A model generated the notes under the pieces. It did not search any database. It had not been told where the DNA came from and worked only from the letters and a program-made list of their open reading frames with translations. The position numbers and the translations under genes were made by a program. Of a stretch of DNA of 64,000 nt, positions 22,314-33,346 are shown in pieces. The first letter of the stretch is position 1, and every line of letters starts with the position of its first letter. Origin of the DNA: Pyrenochaeta sp. MPI-SDFR-AT-0127 (Eukaryota; Ascomycota; Dothideomycetes; Pleosporales; Cucurbitariaceae); NCBI GenBank assembly GCA_020747015.1, contig JAGTJM010000028.1, forward strand, positions 124,001-188,000, written 5' to 3'.

Positions 22314-23202
22314 CCATGCTGAGGATACTTCTCGTCTAGCTCTGTTTCAATCTCAGCAAGGCACGCTATCTTATCGTACTTTGTCAGGTCAGGCCAGCCA
22401 TGTTTGCAATATATAGACTGATAAGTGTCAGAATACCCTTTGGAAGCGGGTCTCCAGTCCAATCCTTAGTTTGCCAGGTATCGACGACGATACTAGAGGT
22501 CTTAGGAACGAAGTTGAGCTCGCGAAAGTGATTTTTCAGCATTTCGAAGAAATGGCGCATATGCTAACCTGTCCCTCAACGTAATGGGTCCCCGTCATCA
22601 GATGAATCTTCGTTGTCGCCTTCTTGCTCTTCATTGCTTTGTTGTTCATCGTCACACGTCGGTGAAGTCACTTCATTGTGGTCTTCAGGTACCTCTACGT
22701 CTCCTTTTAAAGGATAGTTTGAATCACCAGGCTGTGGGGATGCAAATCCTTTAACCTTTGGTGGACAAACTTGCCAATACACCATTCCGTCACCAGTATC
22801 GATTATAATGACATCCTCATCGCGACCGATTGACGTGGGACCAAATGCAATGTGTCGGGATTTTCCCTTTGAACTGACAATCCCAGCCTTGGGACATAGT
22901 GCGGAGGGTTTCGCCGTCGGTTTCTCCGTTGATCAGCTCATCTACGCTCACTTTCCAGTCCATCAACAAGCAGCCGGGGAGGACCTCTGGCCTTTTTGCA
23001 AGTAGAATGCGAGGTAGGTGACGCAGAAAAGCAATGACATCGTCGTCTTTCTTCAAGTTTCTCATTTATCTTTGGTGATGTTTGGCCAACTGCCTTCTGG
23101 AGGCTTTTCGATGTAAGTTGGGTCCATGTACATTTTGATAAGGAAGTTGAAGTAGTCCTTGATGGCTGCTATAGTTTCATCGTGGGAATAGACCGGATCC
23201 AT
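22314..23202 (-). pseudogene. Frameshifted copy of a large unnamed fungal family (MDPVYS type)
   Basis: Starts at an ATG encoding MDPVYSHDETIAAIKDYFNF. Family-typical blocks follow in order: PPEGSWPNIT, DDDVIAFLRHLP, GMVYWQVCPP, FFEMLKNHFRELNFVPKTS and HGWPDLTKYDKIACLAEIE. They lie in changing frames, with breaks near 23065, 22845, 22575 and 22420 and stops in each single frame, so the copy is dead. I know the family from many Pezizomycotina genomes as multi-copy conserved proteins without an assigned function. The order and spacing of blocks match a full-length single-exon ancestor of about 270-290 residues. Confidence 0.72.
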
Positions 23203-23588
23203 GATGAGAAATACTTTAATGAGAGAAGTAGGAAGCGCTGTGGGAAACAAAAATTTTCTTGGTGACACAGATATTTGTATTCAAGTGGCTGCACTTCGAT
23301 ACAGTAACAGGCGGGGGAATTGACTCTATCCGAACAGTTAAGCCTGGCCGCCCCCTGGACGCACAGGTGCACAAAATTTCGTTAGGTCCTTGACCATAAC
23401 CTTAAAGAACACTAAGAACAATATCCTGATATTACTTATTTAACATTGCTTTTGAGAAAGCGCCAGACGCGCTAGCCAGCCAGGTGTTGTAGAACGATAT
23501 TTACAGTATCAGTACGTCCTACACCGGTGATTGCTACCGCATTATCGTTGTTAATCACCAGTAGCAACATAGTATGTATACACAGGCC

Positions 23589-23687
23589 ATATAACCCTCC
23601 ACAATTCGTACCAACAGCGGGGTTCAGCGCGTAGAATGTTTCCAGGTTAATGTTTGCCTCTTTCGCCATATCTGTACAGAACACATT
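23589..23687 (-). pseudogene. LysM-domain fragment
   Basis: The minus-strand translation holds a LysM-like block: CTDMAKEANINLETFYALNP followed by AVGTNCGGLY. This is the pattern of fungal secreted LysM proteins, which bind chitin. It sits in an open frame running from 23867 to 23472, but there is no ATG-plus-signal-peptide upstream. The segment after GGLY does not resume the expected ending. The frame before it has only YTVK-like hints of an earlier LysM start. Best read as a relic of a LysM effector or LysM-chitinase gene. Confidence 0.55.
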
Positions 23688-24797
23688 TGTCCTTTGCTGT
23701 GCGAAATATGTATGCAAACAACCGTACACTGTGGAAGGGCATAACAAACAAAGATCACAGCGTTTCACAGTGTAAGATCGCGTGCAAAGAGTATATACTT
23801 CGCGAAATTCAACTTGACATACGCTACTCATGCTTCTCGAACAGCAAGATCGAGGCAGCTCAAGCACAAGGCCGGATTACAAATTATGGCTGTATTACAG
23901 ATCGAAGCGCAAATGGGACAGGAACTTGGGTCCGAGTACCAGAAGGATGGTAAACGGCGGGCACATGCTGTTTTGACAATGGTTTGTCAATGAGCTGACT
24001 GTTACAGTCCTAGTGGCAATGCCTATGATAGCACAGGTAAGCCAAAAGTGACCAGACCATCACGCCGTCACAACTTTTGAACTGCTTTGCTGACATGTAT
24101 TTACACAGATTGGCTACTACATTCTCATGTCCTCTTTCAAACTTGTGCTCCATCTTGGAGCACAATTTTTTCCTGTCGTGGGCAGGGCTTTGGACACTGA
24201 TTTGCGTATGTTACTGTCCAAACCTTAGAACTTCTGATTAGTGTTCTGTCGATGCCATGATACTCACGCACCGTTGTTAAGCAAATAATGACTTTATCGA
24301 CTTAGGTATGCTCACAGTCGCAGCTCAAATGGTTGCCTATCTTCACCCCGAAGAGGAAGACCCAGAAGCGGCATTCTCGTGGTGGCACAAACCTGGTTCC
24401 GGAAGAGATCCAAGTGATCTTTGGCATCTTAAGTACTGTTGCTGACAGCGCCTCAAGCTTTACCAAGCCGAGGAGTCTGAGACAAGGAAGCGGCAGCAGA
24501 GGTGACGAAGTAAACCCTAATGATTGATCAGCCCTGCACTCAAGCCACAACCTTCCCAAAAAAACAACCCCGCAGTGTAAGATTGACGTAAAAGACAGGG
24601 TGAAGTAGGTGGGCTACGGGAAGAATACATGGAAAACTGCGGAATGCAAGAACGGACACACTCATTTGACTCAGTTCGTTATCAGCAGTCTTCCCATCAT
24701 TCAACGAATGAATACTTTGGAAAGGGCACCATTTGCTGAAAGGCCCTTAGAAGCAGCAGGATTCCAAGACGGAGCAAATGATTGGGGAGGAGGTGAT

Positions 24798-24842
24798 GAC
24801 GAGAACACCTCAACATCTTTCAAATGTTGAGATGTTCTCGTC
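24798..24842. repeat. 18-bp inverted repeat (hairpin)
   Basis: Two 18-nt arms (24798-24815 and 24825-24842) pair at 17 of 18 positions around a 9-nt loop. The single mismatch is a C/T difference between the arms. It sits in the gene-poor stretch and could be the core of a decayed foldback element. Confidence 0.7.
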
Positions 24843-25384
24843 ACAGGAGAGCCAGGATGGATCTCGCCTTTGTTTTCGGCTGCTCAGCGTAAACAATATT
24901 CGAACGTATCAAGAAACGTTGAGCAATGTGCCCATGGAGCTCGGTGACTGAGTGTAAGCCGAGATACATCATCCTCTATCGTGTAGTGCCTAAGATCGGG
25001 CTGTAAGTACCCGTGAGGATGTTGTTCTTAATTGTTGCTGAATACGAAAAGACAAGACCAAAGCTTGATAAACACGACGTCCTTCTCATTGCAGTAGGTT
25101 TACAAAGACAAATAATTTGGATTATGCCTTCGTGCGTTGGGGCCCTGTATGCTCAGACGTATGTCAAATTAAGAATGCTGGGGTTCGATGGTGTACATGT
25201 GAAAGGAGCGGTCAACTTCCCAGATCCCTGGAAAGCGAGTGCTAGCTGCCCCATGTTGCAATGAGCAACAAACATCAATCACGCGTAGAAACAGGATTAC
25301 ACGATGCATCTCTCTTGCCCAAGGTTGATTCTGCTTGAATATCAGATGGAGGGAGAGATAGAACGCCAGAATACGAGCGAGCGC

Positions 25385-25430
25385 GCTAAATCGCTGCTAG
25401 ACTGACGTGATTATTCACTGCGCCACAGCC
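25385..25430 (-). pseudogene. Possible tRNA-Val-like relic
   Basis: The minus strand shares the 14-nt block ATCACGTCAGTCTA with the tRNA-Val gene at 19.9 kb and has similar D-arm flanks (GTGGCGCAG), but no clear T-arm. It looks like a decayed tRNA fragment; coincidence is possible. Confidence 0.35.
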
Positions 25431-25881
25431 GCTTTGGGTGTTTGATGCTCTTGATGCGACACCTTAACATGGAGCCGAAACTCCACAACTATCTTGCTTG
25501 ATATCTCAGTGACCGACCACAACCCTTCGCTAGCCAATACTGAGAACCATGTGTTCGGAAATTCGATTGAGAGGCGGTTGGTGGAGTCAGGCGTCAAACT
25601 CTTGGAGTCACTAACCGAGCCTTCTGCATGCAGCAGTGGAAGCCTCATCAACACCCCCGCATCAAACTTGCGGGTACTCACAGCATACCTGAGACGCTCT
25701 ACTTTATCCAACGGCTCTCTCATAGGCTTCCCGTTGATTGTCGGGGTCAGCCTTGATGATGCCTCAACATCTCGTCGGCCCGACGCGCATGCAGTAACCG
25801 ACGCCAATTCCCCGCGTTCAAGAGTTCCCGACGCGCCTGACAAGTCAAATACCGAAACATCACCTTTCCCCACAATGCGGC

Positions 25882-28366
25882 ATGGAAATGGCGGACCCCC
25901 AAGAAACCACTGCCCCCACGCAGACCCAAGACCAGGAGGATGAGGCAGCAAGAATCAAAAGGACGCAAATAGCTTGCCTGAATTGCAGGAAGAGGAAGAG
26001 TCGGTGTCTGCTGTAAGTTCTTTCAACTTCGTGCATCGGCTATTGTCGCAGCATCCTTCGCAGGCCAATGTCAGAAGGATCGTAACCCAGCCTAGAGGCC
26101 TTCGAGCTCTTGTGGGGTTTGCAATGTACATGCACAAGTCATTGTAGTGTCCCACGCTGCTGTTTTCCAGAGACTAACATGGCTCTGCAGTGACGCCGAC
26201 AACTCTATACCCTGTCTCAGATGCAAACGCGACAACCTTGACTGTGTACTAGGCGGCAGCAATCGAGGTGGACGACGCGTCAGGAAGAAACGCGTTGATG
26301 GGGCCGAAGGGCCCCAGACGCAACAGCAGCAGCAGCATTCGTTGCCGTCGTTGAGAGCCATTGTTCCAGAAGATGGAAGCTTCCATACATTGGGAAACTT
26401 GGGGACATGGTCAGAGCAGCCCGTTGCGCAACCGCAATACAGCGAAGATGGCCATGCTGCGCGATCAGAATCCTCGAATACCGATGAGTTACCGTTCTCG
26501 AACTTCCAGAACCCGTCCGATGCGTTGGGTATACTAGCAAGAGTGGCTGGCGAAACAAGCTCCAACGAAGAGGCGTCAAACGGGCATGAGAATGGTAATG
26601 CCGCTGGCAATGTCAATGTCATAAGAGAAGTCAGAGGCTCGATTACGAACGCTATGGCAGCGCCCTTGTCGTTCTCCTACCCCCTGCTCGACCGAGGGAT
26701 ACTCACCGTACATTCTCTGTGCCAGCTACTTGTCCGCTTTCAGCAACAGTATCATCCGTACTATCCATTGGCACCCGCACACGCGTTCGAGACTTCACGT
26801 CTATCAGATTTGGTAAAGAAGGAGCAACACCTTCTCACAGCCATCCTCCTCATCGCCTCGAAAGACCTTGTCGACGAACCCCACATCTACGAAGCATGCT
26901 CCGAGCATATGAAGAGCATGGTATCAGACTTAGCGGCAGGCGGAGATGCTGGTATTGAGGCTGTAGAAGCATTGCTTCTTCTCGCTGAATGGGCACCATA
27001 TACGCAGCGGGGCTCAGGGAAAGTCGGAAAAGGCGAAGAGGACAAGGAAAGTTGGATGCATGTAGGCCTTGCTCTCCGAATAGCGTATTTCCTCGCACTC
27101 GACCGGTATTCCTTCCGCTTTGTCGATCAAGGCAAGGATGGGAACCATAACCGCAAGCGACTCATTTGGACGGCTGCGTATGTCTCCGATCGACACATCA
27201 GTATCAGGATTGGAAAAGCATTCTGGTCTCGAGGCCCCGGGCCTCTGACTACCTTGCGGCGAGAAGATTACCCTTCACTGATTCCAAAAAATCCGAACGA
27301 AGAAGACTATGCCTCGATCTTCCAAGCCAACCTTGAACTCACACAACTTTTCAGCAACGTGCACGACACCCTCTATTCGAATCCTGGGTCAAGCTTCCGA
27401 TCCCACATGAGCGGTAGCTACATCAAGTTCATTGACGACTTCCGGTCAGCGATCTATGGCTGGAAGAGCGTCTGGGGCACACTAACCTGTTCACCGCCGC
27501 TGAAAGCATGTCTGCTAATGGCATACGACTATCTGCGTCTGTACACCAACGCTTTCGCCTTCCAGGCCACAGTATTGCGCGCCCTGCCCTCTTCATCTGG
27601 CCCTGGAGATGCAACATCTGGGCAACAACCTGGCGGGAGCGGTATGGGGATGCAGGTGCCCCAACGTGTCTTTGTAAATAATGTTGGCGCCGTGGGAGAC
27701 GCGCGTTTCATCTACGAAGGGCTTGACGCGGCTAAAGCCATTCTTACCACGGTCAACAACTTTGTCGACCCCGAGCGCAGTCTGCGCTTCATGCCCTTGC
27801 GCTACTACCTGTACTTGGTGTACGCAGGTGTTTTTCTCTACCGCGCGCGCTGCACAGGCGTGATCAGCGCAGACGAAGACCGTGCAATCCGCGCCATGAT
27901 CAACGAGACGATTGCCAGACTGCAAAGAAGTGCTGTAGGAAGTGGACTTGGGGTCCAGCACCCAGGGAGTCGATATTCCCAGCTTTTAAAGTTGCTCTGG
28001 GCCAAAGTTCCCCGCAAAGACAAAAGCACTCGCTCCTCGTTCCGTCATCCGGGTACCCATATCGCTAGCAACCCCGTCGATAGCAACGGCTTCCTGCAGC
28101 ATCCGCCTGCCCAACAATCTCCCCAGGCTAGTACCGGCAGTGCGGGCACGGGCGAAAGTCCCGCCTTCACGGAACAAATGGGTGATTTCGGATGGACGGA
28201 CCTTGGTGCTGTGAATGAGTTCGCAGTGCACGGTGCTGGTCAAGCTCAGGATGATGCTGCGTTATGGAATGGGTTCCTTCCCCTGGATATGGGGTGGAGT
28301 GCACAGGGGTTTGGGTTCGAGGGGATGGGAGGATTTGAATCTAATGAGCTGGGTATGCTGTTTTGA
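25882..28366 (+). CDS. Zn2Cys6 transcription factor
   Basis: Nuclear DNA-binding regulator of 768 residues in two exons (25882-26012, 26191-28366) split by a 178-nt GT-AG intron inside the zinc cluster. Joined, the cluster is complete: Cys32, 35, 42, 52, 55 and 62 (C-X2-C-X6-C-X9-C-X2-C-X6-C). A basic run RRVRKKR and a Gln tract follow, then a fungal-specific transcription factor middle domain. That domain has LLTAILLIASKDL, WMHVGLALRIAYFLALDR and VSDRHISIRIGKAFWSRGPG, the last typical of ARCA/Aro80-like regulators of amino-acid use. A Gly/Trp/Phe-rich acidic tail could activate. Without the first exon the ORF loses half of the zinc cluster. Target genes are unknown; the neighbouring carboxypeptidase is convergent, which does not prove regulation. 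Confidence 0.9.
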
Positions 28367-28605
28367 TTGTTGTGCAATGGCATTGGGACAACAGGCACCA
28401 GTATACTATACTGGTTGTATGATTCATGGATAAGTGTTTAGGGTTTTTAATGTCTCACAATGTGGTGGAGTAAAAGCGTATCTGAGGTTCATAATGATAA
28501 TGATAATGTACTTTTGTGTACCTGGATGTAAGAGGGTCGAGCACGTATGACATTACCGTGAGCTCCTCATATGAACTCAAACTCATAATCTGTTTGAACA
28601 GCCCC

Positions 28606-29961
28606 CTACATGTTCTTAAGCAGATATGAAAGTCCGGCCCACATCTCCTCTCCACTTGGCTTAATCTGCGCAGCTGGGAGCACGAAACCAAAGTTGCCCT
28701 TGTCCCTCAATTCAACCGTCATGCTGTAAGTTGCCTTCGCATTCTCCAACGCATAGTCCACGCTATCACCGCTAACCTGATAAATAGTGTTGCAAATTGG
28801 TCCACCCGTGAAGGTCGTGCCGTGGACAGCCCGAATGGCGGAGATGATGCCCTGCGTAAGAGAGTTGTATTTGGCGGAGTTGGGGACAGTGCCAGAGCAA
28901 GTGTAGCCGTATGGGAACATGACCAGCTGAGAATAGGCGTGGATATCCATGTACAGCTGCAGACCCTTACCGGCGTTGATGCTGTCAAGTTGGGCCTTGA
29001 GCGCCTTTGTCTCCACGCCGTCGCCGGCGGAGGGGCCCTTGTAATCTTGATCGCAAGGCTGTGTGCTGGCTCCGCCGCGCTGGTCCCAGTGGTTGGGCCA
29101 ATTGCGGTTGATGTCGCGGCCGACGCAACTTGCAGATGGTGTGCTCTGTCGGTTCTTGCGCCACAAGCGGTCGCTGGTCTGAGAGTAGGCGAAGCCGTCA
29201 GGGTTGACAATGGGGAAGATGTAGAAATCATAGGCGTCCTTCAACGAGGCAGAGGCAGCGTCTGTGAGCAGTTGGAATGCTGCGTATTCGACGACCTGGG
29301 CGGTCTCAATATTAGTGGTTCTAGGTAGCGGTGGGATATGGAATTTACCATAGTCGTGATCCATTCTCTGGCGTGTACAGTTCCGTGCCAGACCACGCCC
29401 TTCTTTGAGCCTTTGCCACCGCTTCCCCAGATATGAATACCCTTGATGTCTCGTCCTTCAACGGACTTGCCCGCAGAAATGACCTCAGAATTGCTTGGGT
29501 ATGCAGCTACCAGATCATTGATCCATTGATGATGGTCGGCGATTGAATGGTACGAGTTGAACCAAGTGATGTCCGGAGCTGCCCCGGCTGTTGTCCGATG
29601 TTAGCGCAAGTCTCATATTGCAGTGGTTTCTGGGGTAATTACCAGCATAAATGCCAAATGTCTCCTCGTCAGCGATAGATAGGCCAAGATTCTGGTGCAT
29701 GATCTCTGTATCAATGTCCACGGTAGATGCCTCAAAATCCGAAATCTGGGTCGGTGGAACCATGACGTCGACAATTTCGCTCGTCGCGGGCGTGCCCTTC
29801 CATGTCTCCAGACGCAGCTTGCTCACCAAGTTCTGGAATTTGGCGCTGTTGGATCCGACATTGACGCGGTACACTTTCCAGTCGTCGTAACTGACTTTCT
29901 TGGTGACCGTTGCTGCGGAGACAAGGCCTAGAGAGGCGAGAGTGACACCGAGGAACTTCAT
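28606..29961 (-). CDS. Secreted zinc carboxypeptidase (peptidase family M14A)
   Basis: Extracellular metallo-carboxypeptidase releasing C-terminal residues from peptides. Three exons: 29961-29643, 29587-29349, 29295-28606, with introns of 55 and 53 nt; 415 residues. The signal peptide is MKFLGVTLASLGLVSA. A propeptide follows (DWKVYRVNVGS, PPTQISDFEAS), then the catalytic domain from about residue 120 (ITWFNSYHSIADHHQWI). Zinc ligands are His178 and Glu181 in HAREW and a His near 305 in YMDIHAYSQ. The catalytic Glu near 381 is in VELRDKG, and substrate-binding residues are in RDINRNW. All key residues are present, so it should be active after propeptide removal. Subtype A versus B specificity cannot be set safely by eye. 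Confidence 0.92.
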
Positions 29962-31090
29962 GACGAATGACCAGAGAGAATGAGACGGTGCAAAGGCTAG
30001 GTGAGAAAGGAAACAACATGGACCTACCTCTAGTTATATACTTCTGGGCGGACACTCGTCGCGCAACCCTGCAATAGACATAGAGAAAGCAGCAACCACA
30101 GCCATTAGCATACCATTGACACCTGCCAAACGCGAAATAACTCCTCACGGGGCAATGTCGCGCCAGGGAAGCTGCATCCAGTTTAGTGGTACTCCGCAGA
30201 CGTATTAATATGGCGGTCCACGATAAGCCTGAATCTAGCCTAAGCTTTCATGCATCCTCGCGGTGATCGACAGGGAATTAGAACGCTGCGGCCAGTGAGC
30301 TTCCAAATCAGGTATCCGCATGAACAACAAGTGAGATTGAGCCTTGCGGCTAACGAATAGTCACGCGTTGATGAGTGGGTATCTTGGGTGTTTCGAACGG
30401 ACGTGTGTCTGTTAGATCCTGGGATTGTGATTGACTGCTGGAACTAGGATCAGCGGGAATCTGGGGACCTTCCGCTTTTGCCTTCGTGCCCAGGCTTCTT
30501 GTAACGGCGAAACATTGGAAGCGCATCTTGTTGTGGCAACGATCAGCTGATGTTTGTGTATGATGCTGCTGGTAGACAGACGAAGAATGTCAACACCTGG
30601 AGCGTTGTGGTTGCCCGACAGTAGTGGTGAGTCGAAGTTGGAGGGACGAAGCTGCCGCTCGGACACAAGCCTTCGGCGATTTTGCGGGCCGTTCAAACTA
30701 ACGCACTGCCGAGGACTCTTGGACCGCCAGCCGCCAAATCTTGTAAGATGAGGCTGATGCAGCACTATAATACCCAGGTCAACATGATGTAGCATTGTAC
30801 GTCCGGAGTGCAGTCAGTCTTTGCCAGTAAGCATTGTTACTTTGTGTCAGGCTGCAAAAATTCTTCGTATCAGCTTTTGGGTGTGCACGTGAATGAAGGT
30901 ATGTCATTGATTTGGCTACGATTTGGACAAAGAGAAGCGTGTCAGCTACTAGTTGTCTTCAAATGAAGGACATGAAGGCTGATGACCTATGCTCGGTAAG
31001 ATAATTGAAATCAGCTATGCCTGGTGTGTTCGCCAGCGCAGAGCTTTTCTTCGGTGTCGACCCAAGAGGTCGGTCAGAAAGTGAATTAGC
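29962..31090. other. Intergenic region
   Basis: 1.1 kb between two minus-strand secreted-protein genes. An open frame of 127 codons at 30412-30795 (minus) has no signal peptide, domain or CT-rich leader and is left uncalled. The carboxypeptidase promoter should be at about 29.96-30.3 kb. Confidence 0.4.
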
Positions 31091-32218
31091 CTACAAGCAG
31101 AAATGGCTCTGGCCGCCCGTAGCATCGTAGGAGCCTTCACCTGGGCCTCCCCAGTGTATGATACGGCCCTGGCAGTCCTTGCCGCTACACGAATTAACAA
31201 TGAAGTCAGACAAGATGTGTGGCGTCAGGATATGTGGGTAGCTTACTCGAAAATTATGCAGATACCGCAGTACAGGTTGGAGCATGCGCGATACTTTTTG
31301 TCATCTGCGAGCGTATTACAGACATTTACGCCTGTGAGCTCAGACCTACGACCTTGCATGTTGATACACAACCCACACATGACGTTGGAGGTATCTCGGG
31401 TAACCCTATTCGTGGCTGAGTTATCATTGATAAGAGCAGCCGTATCTGACAGCTCCGGTTCTGAACGTTCATTGAGGAGCAGACGAGACTGTTGAAGACG
31501 CCCTGTGCGGGTGGGCAACAGAGTCGGGCTATGATAGGAGCTAGCAGGCGTAGCAACGAGAGTTTGTGTTGCCTCAGCGTGAACAGCCCGATCGTAGGAA
31601 GATAATGGCCGCTCTGGGGGGAAAGGCCCGTCCCAAGAAGAGGTAGAATAGATCTTGGAGGTGCTGTGAATCGTCGTAGTCTGCTTCACACAACGAGGGT
31701 CCTGCTCCAAAGGATGAGGTCTACCTACGCACGTCTCGTCGGGAGCGCATTCCTTGAGTAACACGATGTCACCGTGAGCTGGACAGAAGTAAATCCTATC
31801 TACCGAGTTGGAGATCGTGCAGAAGATTGTGTTGTCACCATACGGACAGTGATGACTGGGGTTGACACTCTCATCGTTATTGATAGGTGTACTAACTTCA
31901 GCGGCCGGACTGGTAGGGAGATCTATAGTGTATTTGTGCTCCTTACGACCGAAAAGACGGCGGCGCTTGCATGTATAATCACCATTCTCCATGACACAAC
32001 GTGAATGCTTTTGGCATCCAAGCTTGTTAACCCTAGTAGATGGAGATACGAGGTCAGATTCTGTCAGACAGGCGCTATGTGCTCAGAATAACTCACCACT
32101 TGTCGCCCTCGCATTGGCAGCCAAACCAGTCAGAGCAGCATTTTTTCTCACTTTCATTACAAGCGAGAGCGACCATAAGAACGCCGAAGAAGGCCGGGAT
32201 ATATGTGATGGCTTTCAT
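31091..32218 (-). CDS. Cys-rich secreted protein, effector-like
   Basis: Three-exon model: 32218-32097, 32032-31247, 31184-31091. Introns are 64 nt (GTGAGT...CTACTAG) and 62 nt (GTAAGC...GTGTAG), phases 2 and 2; 333 residues. The signal peptide MKAITYIPAFFGVLMVALA precedes a Cys-dense head (CCSDWFGCQCEGDKW, KLGCQKHSRC, CPYGDNTIFC). A long Ser/Thr/Pro-rich middle without Cys follows, then a second Cys-rich tail: VMCGLCINM, NVCNTLADDKKYRACSNLYC, GICIIFD and, on exon 3, IIHWGGPGEGSYDATGGQSH then FC. The tail pattern, with C-x2-C pairs and a closing HFC, resembles small secreted proteins of plant-associated Dothideomycetes. That likeness is from memory. The second intron donor overlaps an in-frame TAA, so retention truncates the protein. 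Function unknown. Confidence 0.8.
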
Positions 32219-33346
32219 TGAAAATATGTTATTTGGCTGAAGCTGACTTTAGTGGCGACTAATCTTTGTATTCTGGTCTTGGATTTTGAGAGGGTAGAAG
32301 GATTAGAAATTGTTGGCAAAATCGCGGTCGATGCTGTATACGTATGATGTGGAGTGACTGTCGTTTGTTGTATAGCACGTGGAGTCGCAAAGAAAAGGAA
32401 TGGTAAGTGCAGTAGGAAGCAATTTGTTGGTACCGCGGTGATCAGAAACACGCCTCCTTCGAAGCAAACAACGGCAGCATAATGGTGGGGGTGGCTGCCG
32501 TTGGTCCCAGGACGTTGCTGAAGAACCTCTCCCGCAAACGGACTCAGCCCTTTGATGTCTTGTCACCGCTCCGAACTATGATACACCCTGGTAAGTTACG
32601 GAGAATTCACAACCTCCGAAAAAAAAACTGGAGAGCCTGCGAGTTATATGAAACTATTATCGAGTTTCTATGTTTGCATGACCTTGTTTTGCATAGTTGA
32701 AATTCCAAGGGGAGGAGTATGGCGCAAGTAAAAAGAGTCTATCGTTTAGATGCATCGAGGCTTCAATCTAAGTCTATCGTTTTCTGGTCAATTTAGCTAC
32801 GTGAATACTTGTACAAAACCAAATTCTAGAAGCTTAATTGAATTTGGATTGAGAGATGCGTCTGTTGCCAACGATGTTATGTGTAATCTTGGAGCAAAGG
32901 ACAGTGGCTATGTTGTTCTTGATGTAATGATGGACTGAAAAGGTTGAAAGGTCGTTTGAGTCAACACATTGCAAATAGACTTGCATTGAAATTGAACCTC
33001 ACTTCTAAATTTAAAGCTGTTTGTACTCACTACCAGTTTCGCATTCCAAAGGGAATGTTGGTGCGCTCTAGCTCGGCATCGGAATCTTCAGGGTTCCATT
33101 TGCTGTTGCAAAAAAAGCGAAACATCAGTTGACAACGCAACAGATACATCCTGACTAGTGTTCTATGTCAGTATGCTTGTAGTATCGTATGCTGTATGGC
33201 AGTTGTGGCCGAAGGTGAGGCAGCACAAGCAATTTTGTCTAACCCAAGAGGGGATGGCGCAGCTTCCTGTGATGACTGTGGTCTCGGCGCAGCTGACCGG
33301 ATCTGACTTCACTTGATCTTCTCACTGAATCAAACTCTCCTCTCTG
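32219..33346. other. Intergenic region
   Basis: 1.1 kb. Short plus-strand frames at 32750-32938 (ATG start, SLSFSGQFSYVNTCTKPNSR) and 32944-33132 might be relics but show no signal peptide or family. The effector-like gene promoter should lie at 32.2-32.5 kb. Confidence 0.4.

Larger units (their letters stand above)
23868..25881. other. Relic-bearing region upstream of the first Zn2Cys6 gene
   Basis: 2 kb with no intact gene. The plus-strand segment at about 24310-24520 has a coding look (LVPEEIQVIFGILSTVADSA, then PRSLRQGSGSRGDEVNP). The same style is found in fungal class V chitinase/LysM proteins, but that is only a weak memory match. A perfect-looking hairpin lies at 24798-24842 and a tRNA-like relic near 25385-25430. 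The last about 450 bp (25430-25881) are open on both strands and presumably include the regulator promoter. Confidence 0.4.

Noticed and set aside
23654..23953. Plus-strand 99-codon frame over the LysM fragment
   Set aside because: It is antisense to the LysM block over part of its length, starts within it, and has no signal peptide or known motif.
15245..25881. Intact transposon in the relic-rich stretch
   Set aside because: No transposase, integrase or reverse-transcriptase motif and no long terminal repeats were recognised by eye.
25415..25951. 178-codon minus-strand and 150-codon plus-strand frames before the first regulator
   Set aside because: They overlap each other and the regulator's first exon; no features. 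Treated as upstream region.
30412..30795. 127-codon minus-strand frame between the two secreted-protein genes
   Set aside because: No domain, no signal peptide, no leader; composition like random GC-balanced sequence.
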